Assembly (NCBI GenBank): GCA_023251755.1
Contig: JAHEYF010000024.1
Span: forward strand, 1 to 52,959
Direction: 5' to 3'
Length of the DNA stretch: 52,959 nt
Source: Bacteroidota bacterium
GTDB taxonomy: Bacteria > Bacteroidota > Bacteroidia > B-17B0 > Aurantibacillaceae
The stretch's first letter is position 1. Each line of letters starts with the position of its first letter. The notes under the pieces are model-generated. The model searched no databases and was not told the origin of the DNA. It saw nothing but the letters and a program-made list of their open reading frames with translations. A program made the position numbers and the translations under genes. This document shows, in pieces, positions 7,221-15,336 of the stretch.

Positions 7221-8339
7221 TTTAAGCAGTTCGGCTAATTTGGCCTCTAAATCTTCGCCCCGGAGGTTTTTGGCGATGATCTTTCCGTCTTTGTCCAATA
7301 ATAAATTCGAGGGTATGCTCCTTATTCCATACAATACAGCAACTTCATTGCTCCAACCTTTTAAATCAGAGACCTGGGTCCAGGCCAACTGGTCTTTTTC
7401 AATAGCCTTTAACCAGTTTTCTTTTTTGCTGTCGAGTGATACACCGAGAATATCAAAGCCCTTGTCTTTAAAACTATTGTAAGCTTTTACCACGTTGGGG
7501 TTCTCGGCCCTGCAGGGACCGCACCAGCTGGCCCAAAAATCAACCAGCACATATTTACCCTTAAAAGCCGAAAGGGCAACAGGTTTATCGTTTACATCGT
7601 TTTGGGTAAAAGCCATGGCTTCAAAACCAACGCTGGTGCTTTTTGCACGGGCAATTTTTTCGGCGGCCACTTTACCGTATTTGGTTTCTTTTATTTCAGA
7701 AGAAAGTAAACTATATAAACTATCCAATTTTGTATATGCTGTTTCAGGTGGAAAATAAGCAAAAATGGCATAACCACTCACTGCTGAATAGGCATGGGTT
7801 TTAATAAAATTTTCTACCTGCCCGGTCTCTTCTTTGTCTACCTTTTCGTACAACTTTTGGTTTTCGTCCATTGACCTGCCATTACCCACTGCCTGAGCTT
7901 TGTTGTAGGCCTCCACAATTTCTTTTTTTTGTACATCGGCTTTTTTAATAATTGAAAGGTAGGCCATGTAATCGTTTTGTGTAGCGCCTCCTTTTACTGT
8001 TGCTTCGGCTAATGAGTCCACCTTGCCTGTAATATGAACGCTTCCTTTGTCTATAAAAAACAACAACATGTTTTTAGGCTGATCGGCCAATTGTATCCAA
8101 TACATATTGGGTTCGGGTGTGGTATTTTTAAAGGTAAATTTCCCATCAGCGGCCACTGTTGTATCGGTAAAGGTTTTATTGTCGTATTTATGCGACAGGG
8201 TTAACTTAGTGCCTTTGGTTAAGCCTTTAAGGTTAGCATCAATGGTAAAGCTTCCGCCTTTGTATTCATGGTTTTTTTTTTGTGCCTGAACCGAAAAATG
8301 AAGAAGAAGTATAAATAGGAAAAAATGTGACTTTTGCAT
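7218..8339 (-). CDS. TlpA-like thiol-disulfide oxidoreductase with DUF4369 domain
   Basis: 373 residues. It has a signal peptide (MQKSHFFLFILLLHFSVQAQ). An N-terminal DUF4369-like beta domain (about 25-130) starts with GGSFTIDANLKGLTKGTKLTLSHK. A helical linker follows, then a C-terminal thioredoxin domain with the redox motif WCGPC at 272-276 and the cis-proline loop SIPS. This architecture is common in Bacteroidota and places the enzyme in the periplasm or on the cell envelope, where it reduces disulfides or supports cytochrome and cell-surface protein maturation. The partner is not visible. The stop codon TAG belongs to the octamer array beyond it. Confidence 0.85.
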   Translation of the reverse strand: MQKSHFFLFILLLHFSVQAQKKNHEYKGGSFTIDANLKGLTKGTKLTLSHKYDNKTFTDTTVAADGKFTFKNTTPEPNMYWIQLADQPKNMLLFFIDKGSVHITGKVDSLAEATVKGGATQNDYMAYLSIIKKADVQKKEIVEAYNKAQAVGNGRSMDENQKLYEKVDKEETGQVENFIKTHAYSAVSGYAIFAYFPPETAYTKLDSLYSLLSSEIKETKYGKVAAEKIARAKSTSVGFEAMAFTQNDVNDKPVALSAFKGKYVLVDFWASWCGPCRAENPNVVKAYNSFKDKGFDILGVSLDSKKENWLKAIEKDQLAWTQVSDLKGWSNEVAVLYGIRSIPSNLLLDKDGKIIAKNLRGEDLEAKLAELLK

Positions 8340-8358
8340 GGGATTGGTTTTAGAGCGA

Positions 8359-8366
8359 CAAATATA
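8359..8366 (-). promoter_or_regulatory. -7 element upstream of the TlpA-like gene
   Basis: On the minus strand TATATTTG fits TAnnTTTG, about 20 nt before the ATG. No clear -33 element is seen. Confidence 0.45.
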
Positions 8367-8370
8367 ATAA

Positions 8371-8445
8371 TTAGTTCATAGTTCTTTGTTCTTAGTTGGT
8401 AAATGGTCAGTATAAGGATATCAGATAGCTAAGAACTATGAACTT
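8371..8445. repeat. 7-nt periodic inverted array (TTAGTTC family), after the acetoacetyl-CoA reductase gene
   Basis: Left arm has TTAGTTC, ATAGTTC, TTTGTTC and TTAGTTG. Right arm has CTAAGAA and CTATGAA. On the minus strand it begins 2 nt after the reductase stop codon. Related words (CTAAGAA, CTAAGAA) occur at 18363-18377 and 48898-48924. Confidence 0.75.
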
Positions 8446-9192
8446 TTAGAATACGTGTTGCCCTCCGTTAATAGCATAATTGGCTCCTGTAATAAAACTT
8501 GTTTCTTCACTGGCCAGAAAACTCACCAGGTGAGCTACTTCGTGGGTTCCTCCCAAACGGCCTAAGGGCACCTGGGCTACAATTTGCGTAAGTACCTTTT
8601 CGGGAACAGCCATTACCATATCGGTGGCAATATAACCCGGAGAGATGGTGTTTACGGTTACCCCGTATTTGGCTACTTCCATGGCCAATGATTTGGTGAA
8701 ACCATGCATACCGGCTTTGGCAGCCGAATAATTGGTTTGCCCAAACTGGCCCCGTTGTCCGTTAACAGACGATATATTGATGACCCGCCCGAATTTACGG
8801 GCCACCATGCCTTCAATAACATTGCGAGTGCAGTTAAATACGCTGCTCAGGTTGGTGTTAATAACAGCGTACCAGTCTTCCGGACTCATGTTCACCAATC
8901 TTGTATCGCGGGTAATACCGGCATTGTTAACTAAGGTATCAATGGGGCCAATTTTTTCTTCAATTAATTTCACCATATCACCGGCCGATTTAAAATCTGC
9001 CACATCCCCATAAAATAAATCGAAATGATAGCCTTCGTGGTGCCGTTCTTCCATCCACTTATCGGCTTTTTCTTTGGTGTGAAAATTCCCTACAACGTGA
9101 AAACCATCGTCGTGTAATTTTTTACATATTGCAGTGCCTAAACCTCCGGTAGCCCCGGTTACCAATACAATGCGCTTGTTCTGTTTATCCAT
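8446..9192 (-). CDS. phaB: Acetoacetyl-CoA reductase (PhaB-type SDR)
   Basis: 248 residues, a short-chain dehydrogenase. It has the nucleotide-binding motif TGATGGLG (12-19), NNAG (89-92) and the catalytic Ser142, Tyr155 and Lys159 in SSVNGQRGQFGQTNYSAAKAG. That stretch, SPGYIATDMV and the C-terminal NGGQH closely match PhaB of Cupriavidus, which reduces acetoacetyl-CoA to 3-hydroxybutyryl-CoA with NADPH. FabG is the alternative but matches less well. No phaA or phaC is in the window. It stands 36 nt downstream of the YbbR gene, where other Bacteroidota often have coaE (from memory). Confidence 0.85.
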   Translation of the reverse strand: MDKQNKRIVLVTGATGGLGTAICKKLHDDGFHVVGNFHTKEKADKWMEERHHEGYHFDLFYGDVADFKSAGDMVKLIEEKIGPIDTLVNNAGITRDTRLVNMSPEDWYAVINTNLSSVFNCTRNVIEGMVARKFGRVINISSVNGQRGQFGQTNYSAAKAGMHGFTKSLAMEVAKYGVTVNTISPGYIATDMVMAVPEKVLTQIVAQVPLGRLGGTHEVAHLVSFLASEETSFITGANYAINGGQHVF

Positions 9193-9228
9193 ATCCCGAA
9201 GTAATTAGTCTTATAGTGTCTACTAAAA

Positions 9229-10209
9229 TTACTGCTTTCGTAGTATATATTCAACTTTTTCAGGATATATTTTGATTATTTTAATGTTATCAGGACATAC
9301 CCCCTGCTCCACTTTTATTTTTGTCTTCGCCTGATTTAGCTTGCTATAATCAATTGTCATTTTAAAATCTTTCGCTGCTATTTTTTCATACAGGCCCATG
9401 GCCACCTGGTATTTAACCTGCACCTTGTCCGGGAATGTTTTTACCTGATACCCCCGGGGTAAATTAACAACGCTCACCGGCACTTCGATAACAGACTCGG
9501 TGTATTTGTCTATGCTCAGGTTAAGGGTTACTTTACTAATAGAAACAGCTACCCGTGAAGCCAGTTCTTCGGGCAAAACCAAGTCTGTTACCTGCGAAAT
9601 ATTTTTATTTAATTTGTTCAATACAATCTTTTCGGTGCTGATGCTGTCTATTTTACTGATTAAAGCGCTGTCGCCTGTAATGGTAACAAAAGCGGGGGTA
9701 ATTTTTACCTTGTCGGTGTAATTGTACAGGGGGTTAAAATTTACATGCAGGTCGGGTTTTACAGGAATAATTTTCTGGCAGGATTTTCCAAAATTAAAAT
9801 AAATGGAATCGGGTTTTATTTTTAACAGTTCAACTTCTGAGTTCAGACGCTTCGACATGTTTCCAATCATGGATTGTGCATTAATGGCCACCATGTTCAT
9901 TTTCTTTTTCTTCGTCAGGGCTTCTACATCAATTACAATTTCATTCAGGTTTTTTTTCAATAATATGAAAGCTAATTTTGCGCCGGAAGTTTTTATATCG
10001 GCCAGGATATACCGGGGCAGCTCCCCTGATATTACCCTGTCTTTGGGTAGATTAACATACCTTACAGGAATGGCGATGGTGCGGGTGTAATTGTGATTTA
10101 AAGCATTTATAATCCAGAGAAATGAGGCAATAAGCAAACACACAATAAATGTGAGTATTTTTTTACTGAATAATTTCTGTTGGATGAGTTGAAAAAGTTT
10201 GTTCTTCAA
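9229..10209 (-). CDS. YbbR-like (CdaR-family) domain protein
   Basis: 326 residues. One membrane anchor is near the N-terminus (KKILTFIVCLLIASFLWIINAL, about 15-36), and the rest is extracytoplasmic and beta-rich. Repeated YbbR-type segments are recognisable by strings such as IAIPVRYVNLPKD, KIIPVKPDLHVN, VIEVPVSVVNLPRGY and KTFPDKVQVKYQV. In Firmicutes, YbbR/CdaR controls a diadenylate cyclase; here no cyclase gene is adjacent, so the role is unknown. It belongs to the nusB-DUF1573-yajC-ybbR block common in Bacteroidota, but a terminator separates it from yajC. Confidence 0.75.
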   Translation of the reverse strand: MKNKLFQLIQQKLFSKKILTFIVCLLIASFLWIINALNHNYTRTIAIPVRYVNLPKDRVISGELPRYILADIKTSGAKLAFILLKKNLNEIVIDVEALTKKKKMNMVAINAQSMIGNMSKRLNSEVELLKIKPDSIYFNFGKSCQKIIPVKPDLHVNFNPLYNYTDKVKITPAFVTITGDSALISKIDSISTEKIVLNKLNKNISQVTDLVLPEELASRVAVSISKVTLNLSIDKYTESVIEVPVSVVNLPRGYQVKTFPDKVQVKYQVAMGLYEKIAAKDFKMTIDYSKLNQAKTKIKVEQGVCPDNIKIIKIYPEKVEYILRKQ

Positions 10210-10253
10210 GAAAATGCTTTTTTAAAATTTATCTAATTTAATGCTTTATTCAT

Positions 10254-10280
10254 AAAAAAAGCCGGGAGCATCCCGACTTT
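10254..10280 (-). terminator. Intrinsic terminator downstream of yajC
   Basis: On the minus strand GTCGGGA, loop TGC, TCCCGGC (one G-T pair), then seven T (10260-10254). It lies beyond the octamer array that directly follows yajC, so the transcript would carry both structures. Confidence 0.8.
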
Positions 10281-10287
10281 TCTTTAA

Positions 10288-10374
10288 AAGTTCTTTGGTT
10301 TATTCGTTTATACGTTCCGGTACTATCATCAAAGTGTCCAACGAACAAATGAACAAATAAACGAGTAAACTGTA
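10288..10374. repeat. 8-nt periodic inverted array (GTTTATTC family), after yajC
   Basis: Minus strand from the yajC stop: GTTTACTC, GTTTATTT, GTTCATTT and GTTCGTTG, a spacer of about 22 nt, then AACGTATA, AACGAATA and AACCAAAG. It sits between the stop codon and a regular terminator. Confidence 0.8.
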
Positions 10375-10701
10375 TTAAGTATTCTGATTCAGCGTTGCCG
10401 AATTCTCCTGCGAAATAGCCGTTTTAAGGATCTTTAATTTGTTGCCACCTTCTACTTCTATTAAATAAGAATTGTCGTTTACTTCCAGTATTTTCCCGAA
10501 AATACCACCTATGGTTACTATTTTATCTCCCTTTTTAATGTTCTCTAAAAACTTTTTTCCCTCTTTTTGTTTTTTCATCTGAGGGCGGATCATAAAGAAA
10601 TAAAACACGACTATAATTAATACCAAAGGAAGAAAGCTCATTATTCCACCACCTTGCCCACCTGCCGGAGGGGCCATTAATAAAACTGACATTGTATTCA
10701 T
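10375..10701 (-). CDS. yajC: Preprotein translocase subunit YajC
   Basis: 108 residues. A Gly-rich start is followed by one membrane helix (FLPLVLIIVVFYFFMIRP, about 24-41) and the family signature IRPQMKKQKE. The small soluble domain contains GDKIVTIGGIFGKI. YajC binds SecDF at the Sec translocon. It lies 27 nt downstream of the DUF1573 gene on the same strand and is probably co-transcribed with it. Confidence 0.93.
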   Translation of the reverse strand: MNTMSVLLMAPPAGGQGGGIMSFLPLVLIIVVFYFFMIRPQMKKQKEGKKFLENIKKGDKIVTIGGIFGKILEVNDNSYLIEVEGGNKLKILKTAISQENSATLNQNT

Positions 10702-10728
10702 AATTTAATTGTATTTGTTAGGGTTATA

Positions 10729-11208
10729 TTATTTTGATTTATTCTGATTCGGTTCTGTTTCGGTAGGTACTACCACATCGGCATAAATAGTTAATATTTT
10801 TGTATTGGGCTCGCAATTGGTTAGCACCGTAACTGTTTTATCTACCTTCCCCGATTTTCCATCGCTGTTAAACACCACATCAATGCTTCCTTCTTTTCCC
10901 GGAGCAATAGGTTCTTTGGGTGGCTGTGCCACTGTACAACCGCAACTTCCCTGTGCCGATGAAATGATAAGATTTGATTTCCCCTCGTTTTTAAATTTAA
11001 AACTGAAAGATACTTTTTCTCCCTGGGTGATTCTTCCAAAATCATGTTTATCTTCGGCAAACACCATTACAGGCAAATTGCTTTTATCGCCGCTTCCTTC
11101 GGCGCTTTCACTAATTTTAATATCATCGGTACTAATGCCTTCTTTTTTTGGGTTTCCACACGCAACAAAGAGCGCTGAAGCCAGTATGAAAAGAAAAAAA
11201 TTGTTCAT
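10729..11208 (-). CDS. DUF1573 lipoprotein
   Basis: 159 residues. It is a lipoprotein: the signal peptide ends LFVAC with the cysteine at residue 17. The body is a single Ig-like DUF1573 domain with the typical HDFGRITQGEKVSFSFKFKNEGKSNL, the SSCGCT-like QGSCGCTVAQPPKEPIAPGKEG motif, and KTVTVLTNCEP. Such proteins sit on the envelope; their function is unknown. It is placed between nusB and yajC, as usual for the phylum, with a promoter-like motif just upstream. Confidence 0.85.
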   Translation of the reverse strand: MNNFFLFILASALFVACGNPKKEGISTDDIKISESAEGSGDKSNLPVMVFAEDKHDFGRITQGEKVSFSFKFKNEGKSNLIISSAQGSCGCTVAQPPKEPIAPGKEGSIDVVFNSDGKSGKVDKTVTVLTNCEPNTKILTIYADVVVPTETEPNQNKSK

Positions 11209-11228
11209 GGTGTATCTTTTTTAGATCG

Positions 11229-11236
11229 CAAATTTA
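11229..11236 (-). promoter_or_regulatory. -7 element for the DUF1573-yajC unit
   Basis: TAAATTTG on the minus strand fits TAnnTTTG, about 20 nt before the DUF1573 ATG and after the nusB stop codon. Confidence 0.45.
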
Positions 11237-11267
11237 CTATTATTCTTATTATAAAGAAGTGCTGAAT

Positions 11268-12212
11268 TTAGCTTTCCAATAAACCCCTGCCGGTTTTAAC
11301 AATTTTATTCTGCTGCTTCAGGTCCATTACTATTTTATCCAGAATACCGTTGATAAACAGTTTACTTTTAGGGGTGCTGTATTGTTTGGATACCTCAATG
11401 TATTCGTTTAAAGAAACTTTTATGGGAATGTTTTCAAAGTACATAATTTCAGTAAGGGCCATTTTCATCAGTAAAATATCCATTACGGCTATACGTTCCA
11501 CTTCCCAGTTTTTTGTTTTATCTGAGATAAGTTCTGAAAACGCATCGTTGTGAATTACACATTTGGTTAACAAATCGCATACAAATTGTTTGTCTTCCAC
11601 TACGTCTTTATACAGGGGCATCAGGGTGATGTTGCCGTTGGTGTCCACCGCTTCAATTGTTTTAATTAAAGAGGTAACAGCAATGTACACATCATCCGAC
11701 CAGTGTATGTTTTTTTCTTCGAACCAGTAGTTCAATAATTCGTGGTCGCCAATAAGGTTGCGGGTAATGTCGATCAGAAAATTCTTTTCTTCCTGTGCGC
11801 TTTTCCTGTCCGAAAGCATATAACTTTTATACTCCTCAGTGTTTCTGATTTCACCAAAAACTTTGCGGATGATGTCCTGGTCGTTTTGCCAGGAAACTTT
11901 ACGGCTGCTGATTTCTTTGGCAATCTGTTTGTTTTCGGCGAAACCAACAAGAATAGAATTGTCTATAAATTTTGTATTGGGGGCCAGGTCTTCTTTGGTG
12001 GGCAACCTTTTTACTTTGGCATCTTCAATCACCATGTAAGCCGTGTGGCGAACATCAATAAACAAAGCAAAAAGATAAATGTAGAGATCGTATATCTTTT
12101 CTATGTTCGCAAGCAGTTCTTTCTCTGTTTTCCCCAAATCGTTTTTTTCGGATTGAAAAAAACCATACAGCGCCTGCATTACTTTTATTCTTAAAAACCT
12201 CCTGTTTACCAT
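11268..12212 (-). CDS. nusB: Transcription antitermination factor NusB (long form)
   Basis: 314 residues, about twice the E. coli protein, as usual in Bacteroidota. The start MVNRRFLRIKVMQALYGFFQ is the conserved NusB N-terminus. The long insertion is followed by the C-terminal NusB helices, which include NWEVERIAVMDILLMKMALTEI, IPIKVSLNEYIEVSKQYSTPKSKLFINGILDKI. NusB with NusE (S10) binds boxA RNA and prevents early termination in rRNA operons. An octamer array separates it from the dehydrogenase gene upstream. Confidence 0.92.
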   Translation of the reverse strand: MVNRRFLRIKVMQALYGFFQSEKNDLGKTEKELLANIEKIYDLYIYLFALFIDVRHTAYMVIEDAKVKRLPTKEDLAPNTKFIDNSILVGFAENKQIAKEISSRKVSWQNDQDIIRKVFGEIRNTEEYKSYMLSDRKSAQEEKNFLIDITRNLIGDHELLNYWFEEKNIHWSDDVYIAVTSLIKTIEAVDTNGNITLMPLYKDVVEDKQFVCDLLTKCVIHNDAFSELISDKTKNWEVERIAVMDILLMKMALTEIMYFENIPIKVSLNEYIEVSKQYSTPKSKLFINGILDKIVMDLKQQNKIVKTGRGLLES

Positions 12213-12224
12213 ATAAAGAACGTT

Positions 12225-12340
12225 ATTTCGTTTATTCGTTTACTTGTTCGTTCGTTTATCTGTGCATTCGTTTTCCTGTTTAGTTGTTTATTCGTTCGGG
12301 TGCTCGTGAACGAGTGAACAGATAAACGAATGAACTAATT
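12225..12340. repeat. 8-nt periodic inverted array (GTTTATTC family), after the dehydrogenase gene
   Basis: Minus strand from the stop: GTTCATTC, GTTTATCT, GTTCACTC and GTTCACGA, then a long right arm of ACGAATAA, ACAACTAA, ACAGGAAA, ACGAATGC, ACAGATAA, ACGAACGA, ACAAGTAA, ACGAATAA. The arms are unequal in length. It fills the spacer to the nusB start. Confidence 0.85.
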
Positions 12341-13444
12341 TTAAAACGATAATTTAACCTTACCTATCTGTTCAATTCTTTTTTCGGCCAAACGGTTGGC
12401 TGCTGCATAGGTAGGTATATTTTCAGCCTTGGCTGTCTGTATAACATTCCAGGTGGTGTTGTATATCCCCTCAGCGTGTTTCATAGCCCGTTCGCGTACA
12501 TAACCTTCCAGTTCGTAATACACATTAATTATTCCTCCTGCATTTACTACAAAATCAGGGGCGTATAAAATTCCTTTTTCCCTTACTATTTCACCGTGGC
12601 GTTTTTCTTCGGCCAATTGGTTATTGGCGGCACCACAAATAATCACACATTTCAACCTGCTTAAAGTTTCATCGTTTACAGTGGCTCCTAAAGCACAGGG
12701 CGCATAAATATCAATATCAAGGTCAAACATGGTGTTGGCGGGTACTATCTCTGCTTTAAATTTATCGGCCACCATTTTCAGGCGTTCTTCATTAATATCG
12801 TTGATGTATACTTTAGCCCCTTCTTTACTAAGGTGTTCCACTAAGTGCATACCTACATTACCGATGCCCTGCACCAGTACTTTTTTTCCATTCAGCGAAT
12901 CATTTCCCCAGGTTTCTTTGGCTGATGCTTTCATCGATACATATACCCCGTAAGCTGTAACCGGGCTTGGATCTCCACTACCGCCCATGTTTTCGGGTAA
13001 GCCGCTTACAAATTCAGTTTCCATGCGGATAATTTCCATGTCCCTGCTGCTCATGGCTACATCTTCAGCAGTAATGTATTTACCACCCAGGCTGTTTACA
13101 AATTTACCGAAACGGCGCAAGAGGGCTTCGCTTTTCAGTTTTTTTGCATCACCAATAATTACTGCTTTTCCACCACCAAGGTTCAATCCGGCCACCGACG
13201 ATTTGTAGGTCATCCCACGCGAAAGGCGCAGTACATCGTTCAGGGCTTCCATTTCGTTGCTGTAGTTCCACATGCGGGTCCCACCCAGGCTGGGGCCAAG
13301 TATAGTGTTGTGAATAGCTATAATGGCTTTAAGGCCGGTATCGTTGTCGTTACAAAATACAATTTGTTCGTGGTTGTACTGGAGCATTTGTCCAATTACA
13401 GGGTTTTGTGCCAGTGCGGTTTCTTTAATATCTTTCACTTCCAT
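12341..13444 (-). CDS. Leucine/Glu/Phe/Val-type amino acid dehydrogenase
   Basis: 367 residues. An NAD-dependent oxidative deaminase of branched-chain or related amino acids. The N-terminal domain has LGPSLGGTRMW, DVLRLSRGMTYKSSVAGLNLGGGKAVI (catalytic lysines in the GGGK and TYK segments) and TAEDVAMSSRDMEI. The Rossmann domain has VQGIGNVG (around 190) and ends with VNAGGIINVYYE. The length and motifs fit leucine dehydrogenase best; substrate choice cannot be read with certainty. It has its own promoter-like motif and is followed by an octamer array. Confidence 0.88.
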   Translation of the reverse strand: MEVKDIKETALAQNPVIGQMLQYNHEQIVFCNDNDTGLKAIIAIHNTILGPSLGGTRMWNYSNEMEALNDVLRLSRGMTYKSSVAGLNLGGGKAVIIGDAKKLKSEALLRRFGKFVNSLGGKYITAEDVAMSSRDMEIIRMETEFVSGLPENMGGSGDPSPVTAYGVYVSMKASAKETWGNDSLNGKKVLVQGIGNVGMHLVEHLSKEGAKVYINDINEERLKMVADKFKAEIVPANTMFDLDIDIYAPCALGATVNDETLSRLKCVIICGAANNQLAEEKRHGEIVREKGILYAPDFVVNAGGIINVYYELEGYVRERAMKHAEGIYNTTWNVIQTAKAENIPTYAAANRLAEKRIEQIGKVKLSF

Positions 13445-13466
13445 CTTACGGATTTTTTGGGAGCCC

Positions 13467-13474
13467 CAAAATTA
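13467..13474 (-). promoter_or_regulatory. -7 element for the amino acid dehydrogenase gene
   Basis: TAATTTTG on the minus strand fits TAnnTTTG, about 23 nt before the ATG. Confidence 0.45.
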
Positions 13475-13499
13475 GGGTATTTTTTGTATATGGCAAAAA

Positions 13500-13578
13500 T
13501 TCGTTCTTATGTTCAATCGTTTATTCGTTCAATAGTTAGCGAACGTGTAAACAAATAAACGAATAAACGTGTAAACTA
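13500..13578. repeat. 8-nt periodic inverted array (GTTTATTC family), after der
   Basis: Minus strand: GTTTACAC, GTTTATTC, GTTTATTT, GTTTACAC and GTTCGCTA, then AACTATTG, AACGAATA, AACGATTG, AACATAAG and AACGAATT. The der stop codon TAG (13578-13576) is read from the first word of the array. Confidence 0.9.
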
Positions 13579-14880
13579 TTTCTGTCTTAAAAGAATAACA
13601 ACAGGAACACCACTAAAATCAAACTCTTCGCGCAGTTTATTTTCTAAGAAACGTTTGTAACTTTCGTTTACATACTGCGGTAAGTTGCAAAAGAAAACAA
13701 TAGCCGTGGTACGTATTTTTAATTGTGTAACGTATTTTATTTTTACGAATTTACTTTTAACAGCCGGTGGCGGATAATTTTCAATCAGCGGTAAAAAGAA
13801 TTCATTGAGTTTGTGTGTAGGGATTTTTTGAGTTTTGTTTTTATACACCTGCATAGCCGTTTCAACGGCTTTTAAAATCCGTTGTTTGTTTAAGGCCGAA
13901 ATAAAAACGATAGGCACGTCACGGAAAGGGGCTATTTTCTCGCGGATGCGTTCTTCAAATTCTTTGGTGCTGTTGGTCTCCTTTTCAACCAGGTCCCATT
14001 TGTTAACCAAAATAACAATGCCTTTGTTGTTTTTTTCAGCCAGACTAAATATAGCCAGGTCCTGACTTTCCAAACCTTGTGTAGCATCAATCATGACCAT
14101 CACCACATCGCAGCTTTCAATGGCATTGATGGAACGCATAACAGAGTAAAACTCCAGGTCTTCGTTTACTTTTGATTTTTTACGGATACCGGCCGTATCA
14201 ATCAGCCAAAAATCGTGGCCAAAGGCTTTGTAACGGGTGTTGATGGTATCCCTGGTGGTTCCGGCAACAGGGGTAACAATGTTTCGTTCCTGTCCCAGCA
14301 AAGCATTGGTAAGAGATGATTTCCCCACATTCGGCCTTCCAACAATTGCAATTTTTGGTAAACCATCGTTGTCTTCCACTTCTTCTTCGTGCAGTTTTTT
14401 CACCACTTCGTCCAATAAGTCACCGGTACCACTACCGTTTATTGCAGAGATATTGTATACCTCACCAAGCCCCAGGGCATAAAATTCCGCTGAATAGGCT
14501 TCGCGCTGGCTGTTGTCCACTTTATTGGCCACCAGCAATACACTTTTTTTACTTTTTCTCAGGACATTGGCTACTTCTTTATCAAATTCGGTAACGCCGT
14601 CCACCACATCTACCACAAAAATCACGGCAATGGATTCGCTGATGGCAATTTGCACCTGTTTGCGTATTTCGGCTTCAAATACGTCCTCGCTTCCTTTAAT
14701 GTACCCGCCTGTATCAATCACAGTGAATTCACGCCCGTTCCACTCGCACTTTCCGTAATGACGGTCGCGTGTAACCCCTGCTACGGGGTCAACAATGGCT
14801 TTACGCGATTCGGTAAGCCTGTTGAACAAGGTTGATTTACCAACATTCGGGCGACCTACTATAGCAACAATGTTTGACAT
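13576..14880 (-). CDS. der: Ribosome biogenesis GTPase Der (EngA)
   Basis: 434 residues with two GTPase domains and a KH-like C-terminal domain, the unique Der layout. The first G domain has GRPNVGKST (9-17), DTGGY and NKVD. The second has GRPNVGKSS near 180, [20 protein letters not shown] and NKWDLVEK. The C-terminus ([32 protein letters not shown]-like end) is the KH-like RNA-binding part. Der is needed for 50S subunit maturation. The stop codon lies in the repeat array. Confidence 0.97.
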   Translation of the reverse strand: MSNIVAIVGRPNVGKSTLFNRLTESRKAIVDPVAGVTRDRHYGKCEWNGREFTVIDTGGYIKGSEDVFEAEIRKQVQIAISESIAVIFVVDVVDGVTEFDKEVANVLRKSKKSVLLVANKVDNSQREAYSAEFYALGLGEVYNISAINGSGTGDLLDEVVKKLHEEEVEDNDGLPKIAIVGRPNVGKSSLTNALLGQERNIVTPVAGTTRDTINTRYKAFGHDFWLIDTAGIRKKSKVNEDLEFYSVMRSINAIESCDVVMVMIDATQGLESQDLAIFSLAEKNNKGIVILVNKWDLVEKETNSTKEFEERIREKIAPFRDVPIVFISALNKQRILKAVETAMQVYKNKTQKIPTHKLNEFFLPLIENYPPPAVKSKFVKIKYVTQLKIRTTAIVFFCNLPQYVNESYKRFLENKLREEFDFSGVPVVILLRQK

Positions 14881-14922
14881 TTGTATATAAAATTACCAGG
14901 TTACTTTTAGTATAACCGGGCG

Positions 14923-14930
14923 CAAAGATA
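14923..14930 (-). promoter_or_regulatory. -7 element for der
   Basis: TATCTTTG on the minus strand, identical to the bamD -7 element, about 43 nt before the der ATG. A -33 element at the right spacing is not obvious. Confidence 0.5.
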
Positions 14931-14987
14931 CTAAATTTTAGGAGAATTGGGATTGACAAAGTACGAAGGACAATTGGCGAATGTGCA

Positions 14988-15070
14988 GCCTGTATATTGT
15001 ATACTGTATCAGTCCGGGTACAAAATACAAGATACGGTGTCCACTGTTAACTATTCGCTAATCCCTGTTC
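14988..15070. repeat. 7-nt periodic array (TGTATAC and TTAACTA families) in a divergent spacer
   Basis: Units CCTGTAT, ATTGTAT and ACTGTAT are followed by TACAAAA, TACAAGA and TACGGTG (inverted), then by TTAACTA, TTCGCTA and ATCCCTG of another family. Two word families stand side by side. It is not next to a stop codon. Confidence 0.65.
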
Positions 15071-15336
15071 AATAAAACCACTTCATTATTCTAATTTATT
15101 TCCTGAACAAATTCGCAAGTCTATAAATTATATTTTGAGCGCATTGTTTTTTAATCTTATGTTCAGCAAAAGCTCTGTTTTATATGGTATTTCAATATGC
15201 AGAGGTTAAAACTCCGAAAAGCTAAAAATTATCAGACAACAAAAATAATTGCCATAATCTTAGTTACCCATCACAGCTTCTTCATCCTTTTTTCTATTTT
15301 TACCGCGTTCTGTTTTTATGTATCAAAAATTTTTGA

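Larger units (their letters stand above)
14881..15336. other. 456-nt divergent spacer between der and the permease gene
   Basis: Contains a -7 element for der and a 7-nt periodic array at 14988-15070. The rest is AT-rich with no reading frame or RNA structure I can support. Confidence 0.5.
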
